A stretch of 64,000 nucleotides of DNA from Thalassotalea sp. HSM 43 (GTDB lineage: Bacteria > Pseudomonadota > Gammaproteobacteria > Enterobacterales > Alteromonadaceae): NCBI RefSeq assembly GCF_004752005.1, contig NZ_CP038493.1, positions 248,001 to 312,000 of the forward strand. The letters run 5' to 3'. The notes under the pieces are model-generated. The model searched no databases and was not told where the DNA came from. It saw nothing but the letters and a program-made list of their open reading frames with translations. Made by a program: the position numbers and the translations under genes. Positions 28,880 to 39,649 of this stretch are shown piece after piece. Positions within the stretch are counted from its first letter, which is position 1, and each line of letters starts with the position of its first letter.

Positions 28880-29161
28880 CTTATTCTCCTGCCTGGAACA
28901 TCTATTGTTAGGGCCATGCCCTGGTGATGGTCTGGTACCAGTCAGCGCGCAAAACATCCTGTTTTACTCATCGTCTTCAGCTCATGCATTATGTTAACGC
29001 TATGCCAAACGCCATATTAAAAACCTTACTAAACATCATATAGATGGTTTTGCTTATGGCACTTAATGAAGTTGATGCACTGTTATAGGAAAAACGCTGG
29101 GGAATTAAGAAAGGGGTTAAAGAAAGTTAAACAAATTTAAAAAATGTGAAAAAGAGCGATA

Positions 29162-29767
29162 TTATTTTTTACCAAAGTCGATGCGCACAGACATACCTTC
29201 TTGACGCACGGTTTTGCCATCGATCACTTTGGCCTGATATTTCCAACGCTTTAATGCGTCAATGGCGGCTTGATCAAATATCTCTGGTGGGCTGGCATCG
29301 AGCACTTCAATGTTTTCGATTTTGCCGTAACGATTGACCGCAAATTTCAGTTTTACCCAACCGCGAATCTGCTCTCGGGCGGCTTCTATGGGGTAACGCG
29401 GTAAGGCACGATAAATTGGTCTTGCGTCGTTATCTTTAATGGCACCAACCGCAAACTCCTGCGATTCAAGTGAGCCATCGACTTCGATTTGAGGCATGCT
29501 GACATTCGGCAACTTGGTTTCGGTAGTCACTTTGGGCATATCAACACCAATCAGACCACTGGGTTTTTGTAATGGTTCAGGCGGTGGATCGAGTATGCGC
29601 TTTTTACGGGCGATGGCAGAGTCTTCAGGCAGCTTAACGATGGTAATAATGGGGTTGTCTTCAACTTCTTCAATATAGACCTCTTCTGTGGCAACCAGAG
29701 ATGCCATGATCGCGAACAGGGCGAACGAGATGAATGCTCCTAAAATAATTGGCACAAAAAACTTCAC
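29162..29767 (-). CDS. TonB-family energy transducer protein
   Basis: The 201-residue protein is a paralogue of the next gene downstream: membrane anchor (1-27), the short LDPPPEPLQKP spacer, and a C-terminal TonB domain (YPIEAAREQIRGWVKLKF, AIDALKRWKYQAKV). The start is GTG at 29767 with GGGGGAGAA upstream. The pair is tandem but separated by 280 bases and probably has separate promoters. Both lie upstream of the sigma/anti-sigma genes on the same strand. Confidence 0.85.
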   Translation of the reverse strand: MKFFVPIILGAFISFALFAIMASLVATEEVYIEEVEDNPIITIVKLPEDSAIARKKRILDPPPEPLQKPSGLIGVDMPKVTTETKLPNVSMPQIEVDGSLESQEFAVGAIKDNDARPIYRALPRYPIEAAREQIRGWVKLKFAVNRYGKIENIEVLDASPPEIFDQAAIDALKRWKYQAKVIDGKTVRQEGMSVRIDFGKK

Positions 29768-29959
29768 TTCTCCCCCATATCTTGTCTTTATTGATTCAGC
29801 TTGCCTGGCTATAAAGCTCTCCCGCAGAAAATGGTGCTATAAGTATAGTCCTAGATACTAAAAGCCAAAATATCTTGCAAAAAATGCAGAAACTGGTTTT
29901 CGGAAAGATTGCTTTGCACTAACATAGTAACCGATATTCATTAACGAGAACAAAAACTT

Positions 29960-30361
29960 ATGCAAACAGCTTCTTTAGCCATTACCGGCTTTTATACAGG
30001 CATCCTCGCCATCTTATATATTGCCTTGTCATTCAAAGTCATTGGTCAGCGTCGTAACAAGCGTGTCGGCATTGGTGACGGCGGTGGAGAACACCCAGAG
30101 CTGGCTAAAGCAATACGTGTGCACGCGAACTTCATCGAATACGTGCCAATTGCTTTATTACTGTTAGCAATTTACGAATTGGGTGGTGGCAATGTAATGT
30201 TTGTACACGCCTTTGGTGGTTTATTGGTAACCGCTCGCTTTTTTCATGCTATTGGCCTAGGGAAAAGCATCGGTACCTCTTGGCAGCGATTTGTTGGCAC
30301 GTTAAGTACCTTTATCACCATTTTGGTGTTGTCGATATTAAATATTATTGCCATCTTTTAA
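29960..30361 (+). CDS. MAPEG-family membrane protein
   Basis: A 133-residue protein with four transmembrane segments. The KVIGQRRNKRVGIGDGG loop and the RVHANFIEYVPIALLLL segment are the MAPEG signature, and ARFFHAIGL follows. The family includes glutathione-dependent membrane enzymes; bacterial members such as YecN are uncharacterised. It is divergent from the TonB gene. A bidirectional terminator follows at 30444. Confidence 0.88.
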   Translation: MQTASLAITGFYTGILAILYIALSFKVIGQRRNKRVGIGDGGGEHPELAKAIRVHANFIEYVPIALLLLAIYELGGGNVMFVHAFGGLLVTARFFHAIGLGKSIGTSWQRFVGTLSTFITILVLSILNIIAIF

Positions 30362-30443
30362 TAACATTTGATGCATTAAAAGCAATACCTAAAAGCAATA
30401 TTAGTACCAGACTACTACCCGCAATGCTTAACGTATTGACCAT

Positions 30444-30473
30444 AAAAAAGGCCCGCTACTGCGGGCCTTTTTG
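30444..30473. terminator. Bidirectional terminator between the MAPEG gene and adk
   Basis: AAAAAAGGCCCGC-TACT-GCGGGCCTTTTT forms a perfect stem with A-run and T-run on either side, serving the convergent genes. Confidence 0.9.
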
Positions 30474-30497
30474 TATCTAATTAATCAGCGTTGCGAT

Positions 30498-31375
<878 letters not shown>

Positions 31376-31403
31376 AAAAAGGCCAGCAAATGCTGGCCTT
31401 TTA
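31376..31403 (-). terminator. Terminator after htpG
   Basis: On the minus strand, AAAAGGCCAGCA-TT-TGCTGGCCTTTTT is followed by a T-run, 45 bases after the htpG stop. Confidence 0.9.
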
Positions 31404-31448
31404 CGCGATTTAAGCGTCGGCTTATTGTCGAAACGCCCTGTTAAGGTG

Positions 31449-33392
31449 TTACTTGGTTAAGCTCATCATCAATTTGTTAAGTTTGCTAACAAACGATGCT
31501 GGGTCTTTCAAACTGCCGCGCTCTGCTAACATGGCTTGCTCGAATAAAACCTCAGTCCACTCATTGAATTTGTCACCATCGCTTTCATCGGCAATGTGTT
31601 TGACCAAATCGTGCTCGGCGTTGATTTCAAAAATAGGTTTGCTTTCAGGCACTTCCTGACCAACCGATTGCATCAACTTGATCATTTGACTGCTCATGTC
31701 TTGCTCATCGGTAACAATACACGCTGGAGAGTCGGTTAAACGATGGGTGATACGCACATCCTTTACTTTGTCACCTAGGCTGTCTTTAAGACGACCGATC
31801 ACTGAATCAAACTCTTTTTCCAGCTTCTCTTGCGCTTCTTTGGTTTCCGCGTCGTCCATGTCACCTAAGTCTAAGTCACCGCGAGTTACCGAAGAGAACT
31901 GTTTTGAATCAAAATCAGTGAAGTGGCTCATCAACCATTCGTCGATACGATCGCTCATCAATAATACTTCGATGCCCTTCTTACGGAACACTTCTAAATG
32001 CGGGCTGTTTTTCGCCGCTTCAAAACTGTCGGCAACGACATAGTAAATCTTGTCTTGATCTTCTGGCATACGCTCGATGTAATCGGTTAACGATACATTT
32101 TGCAACGCACTGTCGGTGTGCGTAGAGCTAAAGCGCAACAACTTGCCAATGGCTTCCTTGTTGGCCATATCTTCAGCTGGGCCTTCTTTTAGAACTTGAC
32201 CAAACTCATCCCAGAACGACTGGTATTTTTCAGCGTCTTTTTTACCCAGCTTGTCTAACATACCCAATACGCGTTTTGTACAACCTTTGCGCATCGCTTG
32301 GGTAACTTTGTTGTCTTGCAAGATTTCACGCGATACGTTCAATGGTAAGTCGTTAGAATCAAGTAAACCTTTAACAAAGCGCAAGTAAGTCGGCATAAAT
32401 TGTTCAGCGTCGTCCATGATAAACACACGTTGGACGTATAACTTTAAGCCGTGTTGGCGTTCGCGGTTGTACATATCAAATGGTGCTTTGCTTGGTACGT
32501 ACAATAACGAGGTGTATTCTGTGTTACCTTCGACCTTGTTGTGCGCCCATAAAAGCGGCTCAGCAAAGTCATGTGATACATGCTTATAAAACTCTTTATA
32601 CTCTTCATCAGATACATCTGACTTTTCACGAGTCCAAAGTGCTTCGGCTTTGTTCACCCCTTCCCATTCAGCTGGCTTTGCTTCGATAGCAGGACGAACA
32701 ACATTGCCTTCTTCATCTTTCTCTTCATCAACCGCATCAACAGCTGGAGTCAGCATTTCAACTGGAATAGAGATGTGATCTGAGTATTTGGTGACGATTG
32801 ACTTTAAGCGCCAATCATCTAGGAATTCTTTTTCATCTTCTTTTAATACCAAGATGATGTCAGTACCACGATTGGCCTTTTCGATGGTTTCAACGGTGAA
32901 ATCACCTTCACCGGCGGATGTCCATTCAACACCATCCGCTGCGTCAGTGCCGGCAGCACGGGTACGTACAATCACTTTATCAGCAACGATAAAGGCAGAA
33001 TAAAAACCAACACCAAACTGACCGATAAGTTGCGAGTCAGATGCTTGATCGCCTGACAAACGCGAGAAGAAATCCGCTGTACCTGATTTGGCAATGGTAC
33101 CTAGGTTGGCAATAACATCATCACGAGTCATACCGATACCATTATCAGAAATGGTGATGGTATTGGCATCGCTGTCCGCAGACACACGCACACGCAAGTT
33201 ACCGTCACCTTCATAAAGTTCGGCATTTTCTAGCGCTTTAAAACGTAATTTATCGGCAGCATCTGCCGAGTTTGATACTAACTCACGTAGGAAAATTTCT
33301 TTATTAGAATAAAGTGAGTGGATCATAAGCTGCAGAAGTTGTTTAACTTCTGTTTGAAAACCGTGAACTTCTTTATGACTTTGGTCAGACAT
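31449..33392 (-). CDS. htpG: Chaperone HtpG (Hsp90)
   Basis: HtpG is the bacterial Hsp90, an ATP-dependent dimeric chaperone. The 647-residue protein has the GHKL ATPase motifs ([33 protein letters not shown]) in residues 1-215, the middle domain ([10 protein letters not shown]) and the C-terminal dimerisation domain. The ATG at 33392 has AGGAG about nine bases upstream; an 8-residue longer frame exists but is not conserved. A sigma-32-like promoter is at 33488-33520. The recR gene is upstream, the usual order. Confidence 0.97.
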   Translation of the reverse strand: MSDQSHKEVHGFQTEVKQLLQLMIHSLYSNKEIFLRELVSNSADAADKLRFKALENAELYEGDGNLRVRVSADSDANTITISDNGIGMTRDDVIANLGTIAKSGTADFFSRLSGDQASDSQLIGQFGVGFYSAFIVADKVIVRTRAAGTDAADGVEWTSAGEGDFTVETIEKANRGTDIILVLKEDEKEFLDDWRLKSIVTKYSDHISIPVEMLTPAVDAVDEEKDEEGNVVRPAIEAKPAEWEGVNKAEALWTREKSDVSDEEYKEFYKHVSHDFAEPLLWAHNKVEGNTEYTSLLYVPSKAPFDMYNRERQHGLKLYVQRVFIMDDAEQFMPTYLRFVKGLLDSNDLPLNVSREILQDNKVTQAMRKGCTKRVLGMLDKLGKKDAEKYQSFWDEFGQVLKEGPAEDMANKEAIGKLLRFSSTHTDSALQNVSLTDYIERMPEDQDKIYYVVADSFEAAKNSPHLEVFRKKGIEVLLMSDRIDEWLMSHFTDFDSKQFSSVTRGDLDLGDMDDAETKEAQEKLEKEFDSVIGRLKDSLGDKVKDVRITHRLTDSPACIVTDEQDMSSQMIKLMQSVGQEVPESKPIFEINAEHDLVKHIADESDGDKFNEWTEVLFEQAMLAERGSLKDPASFVSKLNKLMMSLTK

Positions 33393-33487
33393 AAAAAACA
33401 TCTCCTGAAAATACACTTAACAACACACCGCAAAACAGCAACAACACCTTATGTTCGGCATCTCACTGTGCGGTAACAGATGAAAAT

Positions 33488-33520
33488 TAAGTGGGGATAA
33501 TTATTTTCGATTTAAAGGGG
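33488..33520 (-). promoter_or_regulatory. Heat-shock (sigma-32 type) promoter of htpG
   Basis: On the minus strand CCCTTTAA (-35; consensus CCCTTGAA) is followed after 15 bases by CCCCACTTA (-10; consensus CCCCATNTA), one mismatch in each. It would start transcription about 90 bases before the htpG ATG. Confidence 0.7.
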
Positions 33521-33558
33521 AAAGCGGAAATTTTATGAAAATATTTTCTCAAAGAACC

Positions 33559-33607
33559 TTCAAGGGGTCAGAACACTTGAACGTTTCAAGTGTTCTGACC
33601 CCTTGAA
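33559..33607. repeat. Perfect 23-bp inverted repeat, TTCAAGGGGTCAG family
   Basis: The arm at 33559-33581, starting TTCAAGGGGTCAGA, is the exact reverse complement of 33585-33607; the spacer is CGT. It lies 11 bases from the recR stop and could end recR transcription. The arm matches the tandem units at 3219-3262 except for one base. Confidence 0.92.
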
Positions 33608-33617
33608 AAGAGAAGTT

Positions 33618-34217
33618 TTAGATGGTTTTTCGGCCACTAAAGGCATGCGATAAGGTGTTGCCATCAACGTATTCTAATTCGCCGCCAACCGGCACACCAT
33701 GGGCAATGCGTGAGGTAGAAATATCGTATCGTTTTGCCATATCAGCCACAAAATGCGCCGTCGCTTCCCCTTCAACCGTTGGGTTAGTCGCTAATATGAG
33801 TTCATCAAACTGGCCATTTTGCAGTTGGTTATCCAATATATCCAAACCAAGTTGTTCTGGGCCTATTCCATCAATTGGTGACAAGTGCCCCATTAACACA
33901 AAGTAGCGACCGGTAAATTCGCCGGTTTGTTCGATGGCGATAATATCTGAAGGCGATTCAACCACACACATTTGTCGTTTTTCTGCACGTGATGGGCTTT
34001 GGCAAATATCACAATAATCGTTTTCGGTGAAGGTTCGACAGCCTTTGCAATGGCCAACATCGTCCATTGCCATCGCTAATGCCGTTGCCAGTTTTCCGCC
34101 ACCGATACGATTGCGCTCAAGCAAGTGAAATGCCATACGTTGTGCCGATTTTGGGCCTACGCCAGGTAAGCATTTTAAACCGTCAATTAAGTCCTGAACC
34201 AAAGGGCTGAGTTTCAT
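33618..34217 (-). CDS. recR: Recombination protein RecR
   Basis: RecR works with RecF and RecO to load RecA at gapped DNA. The 199-residue protein has an N-terminal helix-hairpin-helix ([18 protein letters not shown]), the C4 zinc finger ([17 protein letters not shown]), a TOPRIM domain (about 80-175) and the Walker-B-like C-terminus. The ATG at 34217 is preferred over the TTG six bases earlier. It normally follows ybaB, but here lies 7.8 kb away from it. Confidence 0.96.
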   Translation of the reverse strand: MKLSPLVQDLIDGLKCLPGVGPKSAQRMAFHLLERNRIGGGKLATALAMAMDDVGHCKGCRTFTENDYCDICQSPSRAEKRQMCVVESPSDIIAIEQTGEFTGRYFVLMGHLSPIDGIGPEQLGLDILDNQLQNGQFDELILATNPTVEGEATAHFVADMAKRYDISTSRIAHGVPVGGELEYVDGNTLSHAFSGRKTI

Positions 34218-34685
34218 AGTCAATCTGTTGTATAAACCGTTTCCTGCATACTAGCAAACAACGGCGGTGCATTTCATCCTGTGTTGACAGGATTAGCCAA
34301 TAAAATGCGTCAAAAGTGTTAACCTGTTCATTTTTCGTAACATTTAATGTAAATGACATGTTAATAAAGGACTGGACAGTGTCCAATTAATGTTCAACTA
34401 TAGGGCTAGTTTCTCGATTAAGGGTAACGTAAACGGTTAAAAGAACATGGATATACAGTGATGGAATGCAATTCGAACCAGTTACTCCCTCGGTTAACGG
34501 CCTGCCTACCCCATCCGTGTGCCTAATATAATGCTGATGTAGACTCTGTCATTTTACAAAAGCGTTTCTTTTTCTCGTTTTAACTTGCTTTTAAATCGTG
34601 ACGCGCAACTTTTGTAAGCGTGCGAATGAAGCCGTATCCATGTTTACAGGGGACTAATAAATATAAGCATAAGGACTAGAAAACT
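34218..34685. other. Divergent gap between recR and the TonB-dependent receptor
   Basis: No gene is seen in 468 bases. A hairpin ATCCTGT/ACAGGAT lies at 34275-34292 and an inverted repeat TGGAC-AGT-GTCCA at 34373-34385, which could be an operator. The gap should hold promoters for both genes; it marks one end of the material inserted in the dnaX-recR cluster. Confidence 0.5.
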
Positions 34686-37280
34686 ATGACGATGTTTAGA
34701 AAAAGCTCACTCGCTATGGCGTTATCAAGCGCCTTGTTAGCAAATCTAAGTTTCACTGCACAGGCCGCTGATGAGGCAGTCGAAGGTGATATTGAAACCA
34801 TTGAAGTTACCGGTTCACACATTAAACGTACCAATATGGAAGGCCCTTCACCGGTCACCAGTTTAAACAGCGATGATATCGCCCGTACCGGTGCAACCGA
34901 CTTGATTGGCGTATTCGCTAAACTGCCAATTTCTGGCCAAGGTACCTTTTCAACTCAAGCAAACAGCTCAGATGACACCGCTAATGGTGGTTCATCGGTT
35001 TCATTGCGCGGCTTAGGTGCCGACTCTACGTTGATTTTGGTAAACGGTCGCCGTGTATCGGTAAGCCCATTTGCTAAAGGCATAGATACAGCTTTTGTTG
35101 ATATCAATAATATTCCGGTATCGGCCATTAAGCGCATTGATATCCTTAAAGATGGCGCTTCAGCAATCTATGGTTCTGACGCGATTGCTGGTGTAATCAA
35201 CATTGTCTTACGCGATGACATTGATGGCGCAGAAGTCACCGTTAAATATGGCGATACAGCCGACGGTGGTGGTGAAGAGCAAAACGTCAGCTTAGTATTT
35301 GGTCACCAAACCGATAAATCTAGCCATACTTTTATCGTCGACTATTTTGATCGCGAAGAAGTGTTGTACGCGGATCGTGATTATTCAAAAACCTCTAACC
35401 AAGCGGCACGCACAGGCGACCCATTGGCAACGGATTTCCGTTCATCATCGGGTATCCCTGGCACCATTGCCCTGGCTGCTGACCCTTCAAATCGTTTAAT
35501 TGACCTGTACGGCAATGATACCTGTCCTGAAGCGGATCGTGATTTTGCCAATAATCTGTGTCGTTACGATTATGCGCCTTATATGACGATGTTCCCTGAC
35601 GTTGAGCGTTTCAGCTACAACTACATGGGCAGTTATGAAATTTCTGACACCTTACGCGGCTTTGCTGAGTTAAATGGTCAGAACGCCAAATCCATCATCC
35701 GTGGTGCCGGTAGCCCAAGCTTTAATGAGCTGTTTATGGCCGGCGATAATCCAAACCATCCATTTGCGGATATGCCAAGCCATGAGTTTTTTGGTCAAGA
35801 CTTAACCATGCGTCGTCGTACCGTTGATATTGGTAACCGTGAAAAACGTGTTGATGCCGATTACTATCGTTTGATCTTTGGTTTGCAAGGTGACATTGGT
35901 GATTGGAACTGGGAAGCGGCATACAGTTACATCAAAAGTGAGTCAACAGAGCGCGGCGTAGATGGTTTCCCGAATTCACTGCGAATTCAAGAAGCCATCG
36001 ACAGCGGTTTGTGGAACCCATTTGAGCCATCTTCTAACTCACAAGAATCTTTAGATTACATTGAAACCACCACCACGCGTGTTGGTAAATCCACCAATAA
36101 ATCCCTCGATATCAAATTCTCTGGTCCGGTGTTTGAGTTGCCAGCAGGTGATTTGATGTTAGCGATTGGTGCAGAGTATCGTGAAGAGAAAATATCTGAC
36201 AACCCAGATGATCAATTCTTACGCGGTAACGTGTTTGGTACCGAGGCAACGCAAGCCAATGGTGATCGTGACAACACCGCCATTTTTGGTGAGGTAGCGA
36301 TTCCGGTATTTGATTCATTAGAAGTTCAAATTGCGGTACGTTATGAAGATTACAGTGACTTTGGTACAACAACCGATCCAAAAGTCTCATTTTTATGGAC
36401 TCCAACCGATGATTTAAGTATTCGTGGTTCTTACGGCACCGCATTTAGAGCACCGTCGTTACACCAATTAGGTTTGGGTACCACTGATGAATCACCAAAC
36501 TTGGTCGATACCTTACGTTGTGATGCTATTGGTAACCAAGATCGAGCCTGTGAGCCACAAGAATACACCGCGGTATTTGAAGGTAACCCAGATCTTGGCC
36601 CTGAAGAATCAACCAGTTATAACGTTGGTATCATTTACAATATCACCGATAACTTGAACTTCTCGGTTGATTACTACGATTATCAAATTGAAGACATCAT
36701 TGATGCTGATACGCAATTTGTGATGGATAACTTTGGTTTGGATCCAGATATCGTAGAGCGTCGCCCTACCAGTATCGCAAACGATCCGGGTGAGGTTATT
36801 CGCGTTAATGACAGTTTCCAAAACATTGGTGACTTAGATACCTCGGGCTTAGACGTTGATATTCGTTACAACCTTGAAACCGGCTTTGGTCAGTTCCGTT
36901 TTGGTTATGTGATGAACTACGTTTTAGAGTTTGAAGATTACAAAGGCACCGAAGAAGGTGGTTTTGAGCAACCAGAAGTCCGTTGGACAACCTCGGTAGA
37001 CTGGATGTTAGACAACTTCACCTCGACCTTAGCGGTTAACTTCATTGACGAATTCGAACAAGAAGCATCGTTAGGCATCGACAAGAAAGTGGATTCGATG
37101 ACCACAGTAGACGCGGCAGTGAACTACTTTGGCTTTGAAGACGTTACCTTGACCTTAGGTGCGACCAACTTGCTTGACGAAGAACCACCGTTTGCCTATC
37201 ACGACTTTATGGGCTTTGTTGTTAACGTGCACAGCGGTCAAGGCCGTTTCATGTACGCACAAGCGACATACAAGTTCTAA
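34686..37280 (+). CDS. TonB-dependent outer-membrane receptor
   Basis: An 864-residue receptor with a signal peptide (cleavage near AQA-ADEA, residue 27), a TonB-box-like IETIEVTGS, a plug domain (SPVTSLNSDDIARTGATDLIG, VSLRGLGADSTLILVNGRRV, DGASAIYGSDAIAGVINIVLR) and a beta-barrel ending in aromatic F (QATYKF). It imports a ligand using TonB energy. The type with iterated SIKR-like start is common in Alteromonadales for peptides or sugars; the ligand cannot be determined. A terminator follows at 37302. Two TonB-like proteins are encoded 5 kb away. Confidence 0.92.
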   Translation: MTMFRKSSLAMALSSALLANLSFTAQAADEAVEGDIETIEVTGSHIKRTNMEGPSPVTSLNSDDIARTGATDLIGVFAKLPISGQGTFSTQANSSDDTANGGSSVSLRGLGADSTLILVNGRRVSVSPFAKGIDTAFVDINNIPVSAIKRIDILKDGASAIYGSDAIAGVINIVLRDDIDGAEVTVKYGDTADGGGEEQNVSLVFGHQTDKSSHTFIVDYFDREEVLYADRDYSKTSNQAARTGDPLATDFRSSSGIPGTIALAADPSNRLIDLYGNDTCPEADRDFANNLCRYDYAPYMTMFPDVERFSYNYMGSYEISDTLRGFAELNGQNAKSIIRGAGSPSFNELFMAGDNPNHPFADMPSHEFFGQDLTMRRRTVDIGNREKRVDADYYRLIFGLQGDIGDWNWEAAYSYIKSESTERGVDGFPNSLRIQEAIDSGLWNPFEPSSNSQESLDYIETTTTRVGKSTNKSLDIKFSGPVFELPAGDLMLAIGAEYREEKISDNPDDQFLRGNVFGTEATQANGDRDNTAIFGEVAIPVFDSLEVQIAVRYEDYSDFGTTTDPKVSFLWTPTDDLSIRGSYGTAFRAPSLHQLGLGTTDESPNLVDTLRCDAIGNQDRACEPQEYTAVFEGNPDLGPEESTSYNVGIIYNITDNLNFSVDYYDYQIEDIIDADTQFVMDNFGLDPDIVERRPTSIANDPGEVIRVNDSFQNIGDLDTSGLDVDIRYNLETGFGQFRFGYVMNYVLEFEDYKGTEEGGFEQPEVRWTTSVDWMLDNFTSTLAVNFIDEFEQEASLGIDKKVDSMTTVDAAVNYFGFEDVTLTLGATNLLDEEPPFAYHDFMGFVVNVHSGQGRFMYAQATYKF

Positions 37281-37301
37281 CGGTAATGTGTTAGCAGAAA
37301 C

Positions 37302-37331
37302 AAAAACGGCGCTAAATGCGCCGTTTTTTTT
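37302..37331 (+). terminator. Terminator after the TonB-dependent receptor
   Basis: AAAAACGGCGC-TAAAT-GCGCCGTTTTTTTT: strong stem with A- and T-runs; it may also serve the convergent DUF3185 gene. Confidence 0.9.
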
Positions 37332-37365
37332 ATGGTGCTGCAAAGATTATGAAATAGAGCGACGA

Positions 37366-37563
37366 TTATTTTTTTAAAAACAACACCAGACCTACCACGA
37401 AACACACACCGCCGGCGATATAAAACATCATCACTTCATCGGTTGGTGAACCGCTTACCGCTTCCGATACTTGTGCCGTGAATTCACCTTGCTGTTGATG
37501 CCCCCATACAGCCAAAGCCACACCGACGATCATCAATATTACACTTGCTAATTTACCTGACAT
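37366..37563 (-). CDS. DUF3185-family membrane protein
   Basis: A 65-residue protein with two transmembrane helices (about 5-22 and 45-62) joined by the SEAVSGSPTDEVMMFYIAGG segment typical of DUF3185. The family is widespread in marine gammaproteobacteria and of unknown function. It is convergent with the TonB receptor and divergent from the phosphatase gene; GGGAAAC precedes the ATG. Confidence 0.85.
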   Translation of the reverse strand: MSGKLASVILMIVGVALAVWGHQQQGEFTAQVSEAVSGSPTDEVMMFYIAGGVCFVVGLVLFLKK

Positions 37564-37751
37564 AGCGTTTCCCTCAACCTTGTAAATAAAATGTTAACTA
37601 TGGCTATTAGACTACGACAACCACCTCAGTTGTGCAAATTTGCCGAAATGCTAATGCTGACTTAGGCTTAAATGCATACAGAGAAACACAATGTTCACCA
37701 TGTTGCTCTGCAAGTCTAAGCCACAATACATCAATCATCAGAGGAATTGTT

Positions 37752-39470
37752 ATGCTTAAAAACGTATATAAGAATACGCGAAGATTTAACTATCCTATTA
37801 CCCTATCATTCATGTTAATGGGCATTTGTGGCGCGGTGCAGGCTGAGCAACAACCGCCAAAACTGGTATTACAAATCACCGTTGATCAATTAAGAGCCGA
37901 TCTGCCCTATCGTTATCAAGATCGCTTCGTCAAAAATGGCTTTAATTATCTCTTTGATAATGGCGTCGTTTACAAAGATGCTCACCATCCACATGCCAAT
38001 ACCGAAACCATTGTAGGACATGTCACCCTAGCAACAGGCGCCACACCAGCAACGCATGGCTTGATTGCCAATATGTGGTTTGATCGTAAAGCTCAGCGTC
38101 AGGTATATAATATTGAAGACGACAACTATGTGCTGCTAAGCAAAGGTGCCAGCGTCGACAAAGACACCGAAATCGACCCAACGCAAAAAGCCGCTAACGT
38201 TGAAGGACGTTCACCAACCAACATCATCGGCTCAACCTTTGCCGACGAACTGAGCATCAGTACCAATGGCAAGGCCAAGGTGTTTGGAGTTTCCGTAAAA
38301 GACCGTGGCGCAGTGTCACTGGCAGGTCATTCAGGAAAAGCATTTTGGTTTTCAAAACAAGCCGGTGAGTTTGTCACCTCAAATTATTACTACCAAGCGT
38401 ATCCAAGCTGGGTAGAAGACTGGAACGACAAAGGTTACATAAAACAATTTGCTGGTACTCAATGGCAATTGTTAAACAAAAAAGACACCTATTTGTTTGG
38501 CAATGACGATGATAAAGCTTGGGAGATGGATATGGCCGGATATGGTCGCACCTTTCCTCATGCCTTTGGCAGTGCGTCGTCTAAATACTTTACCACCTTG
38601 CTCACGGTCAGCCCTGTCGGTGACGAGATGACCGTCGACTTTGCCAAAGCTTTGGTTAAGGCAGAAGACATTGGCGACGATGATATTACCGATTATTTGG
38701 CCATCAGCTTGTCGGCTACCGACTACATAGGCCATTTTTTTGGCGCGTCCAGCCTCGAATCGGAAGATAACATCTTACGTTTAGACCGAACCTTAGCAGA
38801 CTTGTTTGAATTTATTGATGAGCACGTTGGTCTTGCCAATACGGTAATCGTGTTATCTGCCGATCACGGCGGTCCGGAAGTGCCAGGCTATTTGAATGAG
38901 AAAAACATCTACGGTGAATATGTGCCACGTACCGATTGGGAACAAAGCGATGAAGTCAAAGCCGTTAAAAAGCTGCTGCGCATCAATGAACGGTTGGTTG
39001 AAGCGTTCTCACCACCGTATATCTATCTTGATATGGACACCATCGCTAAGACTGACTTTCCACCGGCCATGGTTCAAGACTTGTTGGTCGCCGAGCTGAA
39101 TAAACGCGAAGAAATTTTTACCGCGATTGCCAGTCATAAACTTGAGTCAGGAAACTTCCCTGATACGCCCGTATACCAAGCGGTATTTAACAACCACAGT
39201 CAGGGGCGTTCAGGCGATATCTATCTGGTATTTAAGCCACACGATTTCATCAATGATTTAGAAGGCTTAACGGTCACTGCAACCCATGGTTCGCCATGGA
39301 ATTACGATACCCATGTGCCCATTATATTTGTTGGAAAAGACATAGCAGCAAAAAACGTCAATCGCCGTGTTGAAACCATTGATCTGGCGCCAACCCTGTC
39401 GGCCTTGTTAAACATCAAAGCGCCATCAGCCAGCGAAGGCAAAGTGTTGGTCGAGGTTGTCGACCGCTAA
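37752..39470 (+). CDS. PafA-like alkaline phosphatase / phosphodiesterase, exported
   Basis: A 572-residue secreted enzyme. Residues 1-31 are a signal peptide (cleavage after VQA). The alkaline phosphatase-superfamily core shows VDQLRADLPYRY with a metal Asp, the nucleophile loop HANTETIVGHVTLATG (Thr in NTET), SATDYIGHFFG, SADHGGPEVPGY with metal Asp and His, and a late THGSPWNYDTHVP His segment. Together these resemble PafA, which releases phosphate from monoesters in the periplasm. GAGGAATTG precedes the ATG at 37752; the longer frame upstream lacks a signal peptide. Next to a TonB receptor. Confidence 0.85.
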   Translation: MLKNVYKNTRRFNYPITLSFMLMGICGAVQAEQQPPKLVLQITVDQLRADLPYRYQDRFVKNGFNYLFDNGVVYKDAHHPHANTETIVGHVTLATGATPATHGLIANMWFDRKAQRQVYNIEDDNYVLLSKGASVDKDTEIDPTQKAANVEGRSPTNIIGSTFADELSISTNGKAKVFGVSVKDRGAVSLAGHSGKAFWFSKQAGEFVTSNYYYQAYPSWVEDWNDKGYIKQFAGTQWQLLNKKDTYLFGNDDDKAWEMDMAGYGRTFPHAFGSASSKYFTTLLTVSPVGDEMTVDFAKALVKAEDIGDDDITDYLAISLSATDYIGHFFGASSLESEDNILRLDRTLADLFEFIDEHVGLANTVIVLSADHGGPEVPGYLNEKNIYGEYVPRTDWEQSDEVKAVKKLLRINERLVEAFSPPYIYLDMDTIAKTDFPPAMVQDLLVAELNKREEIFTAIASHKLESGNFPDTPVYQAVFNNHSQGRSGDIYLVFKPHDFINDLEGLTVTATHGSPWNYDTHVPIIFVGKDIAAKNVNRRVETIDLAPTLSALLNIKAPSASEGKVLVEVVDR

Positions 39471-39507
39471 CATGCTTTCGATGATAACTGCCAAACATAG
39501 TCAAAAA

Positions 39508-39542
39508 TAAAAAACGCCGAGGGCAAAACCTTCGGCGTTTTC
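39508..39542. terminator. Terminator between the phosphatase and aminopeptidase genes
   Basis: AAAAAACGCCGAGGG and the CCTTCGGCGTTTT arm pair around CAAAA, serving the convergent genes from both sides. Confidence 0.85.
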
Positions 39543-39649
39543 ATATTCATTTTAAGCTATTGCTATCGTGCTTAACGTATTAAGCCCTAACAAACTCAGC
39601 ACATCAAACGTATTAAAAGCATTAAGCACACTTTAATTGCGCTCGCGAA

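Noticed and set aside
34183-34386. 67-codon minus-strand frame upstream of recR
   Set aside because: Overlaps the recR start, lacks a ribosome site and contains the hairpin at 34275.
35734-36990. Minus-strand frames within the TonB-dependent receptor gene
   Set aside because: The receptor is intact in the other strand with all domains.
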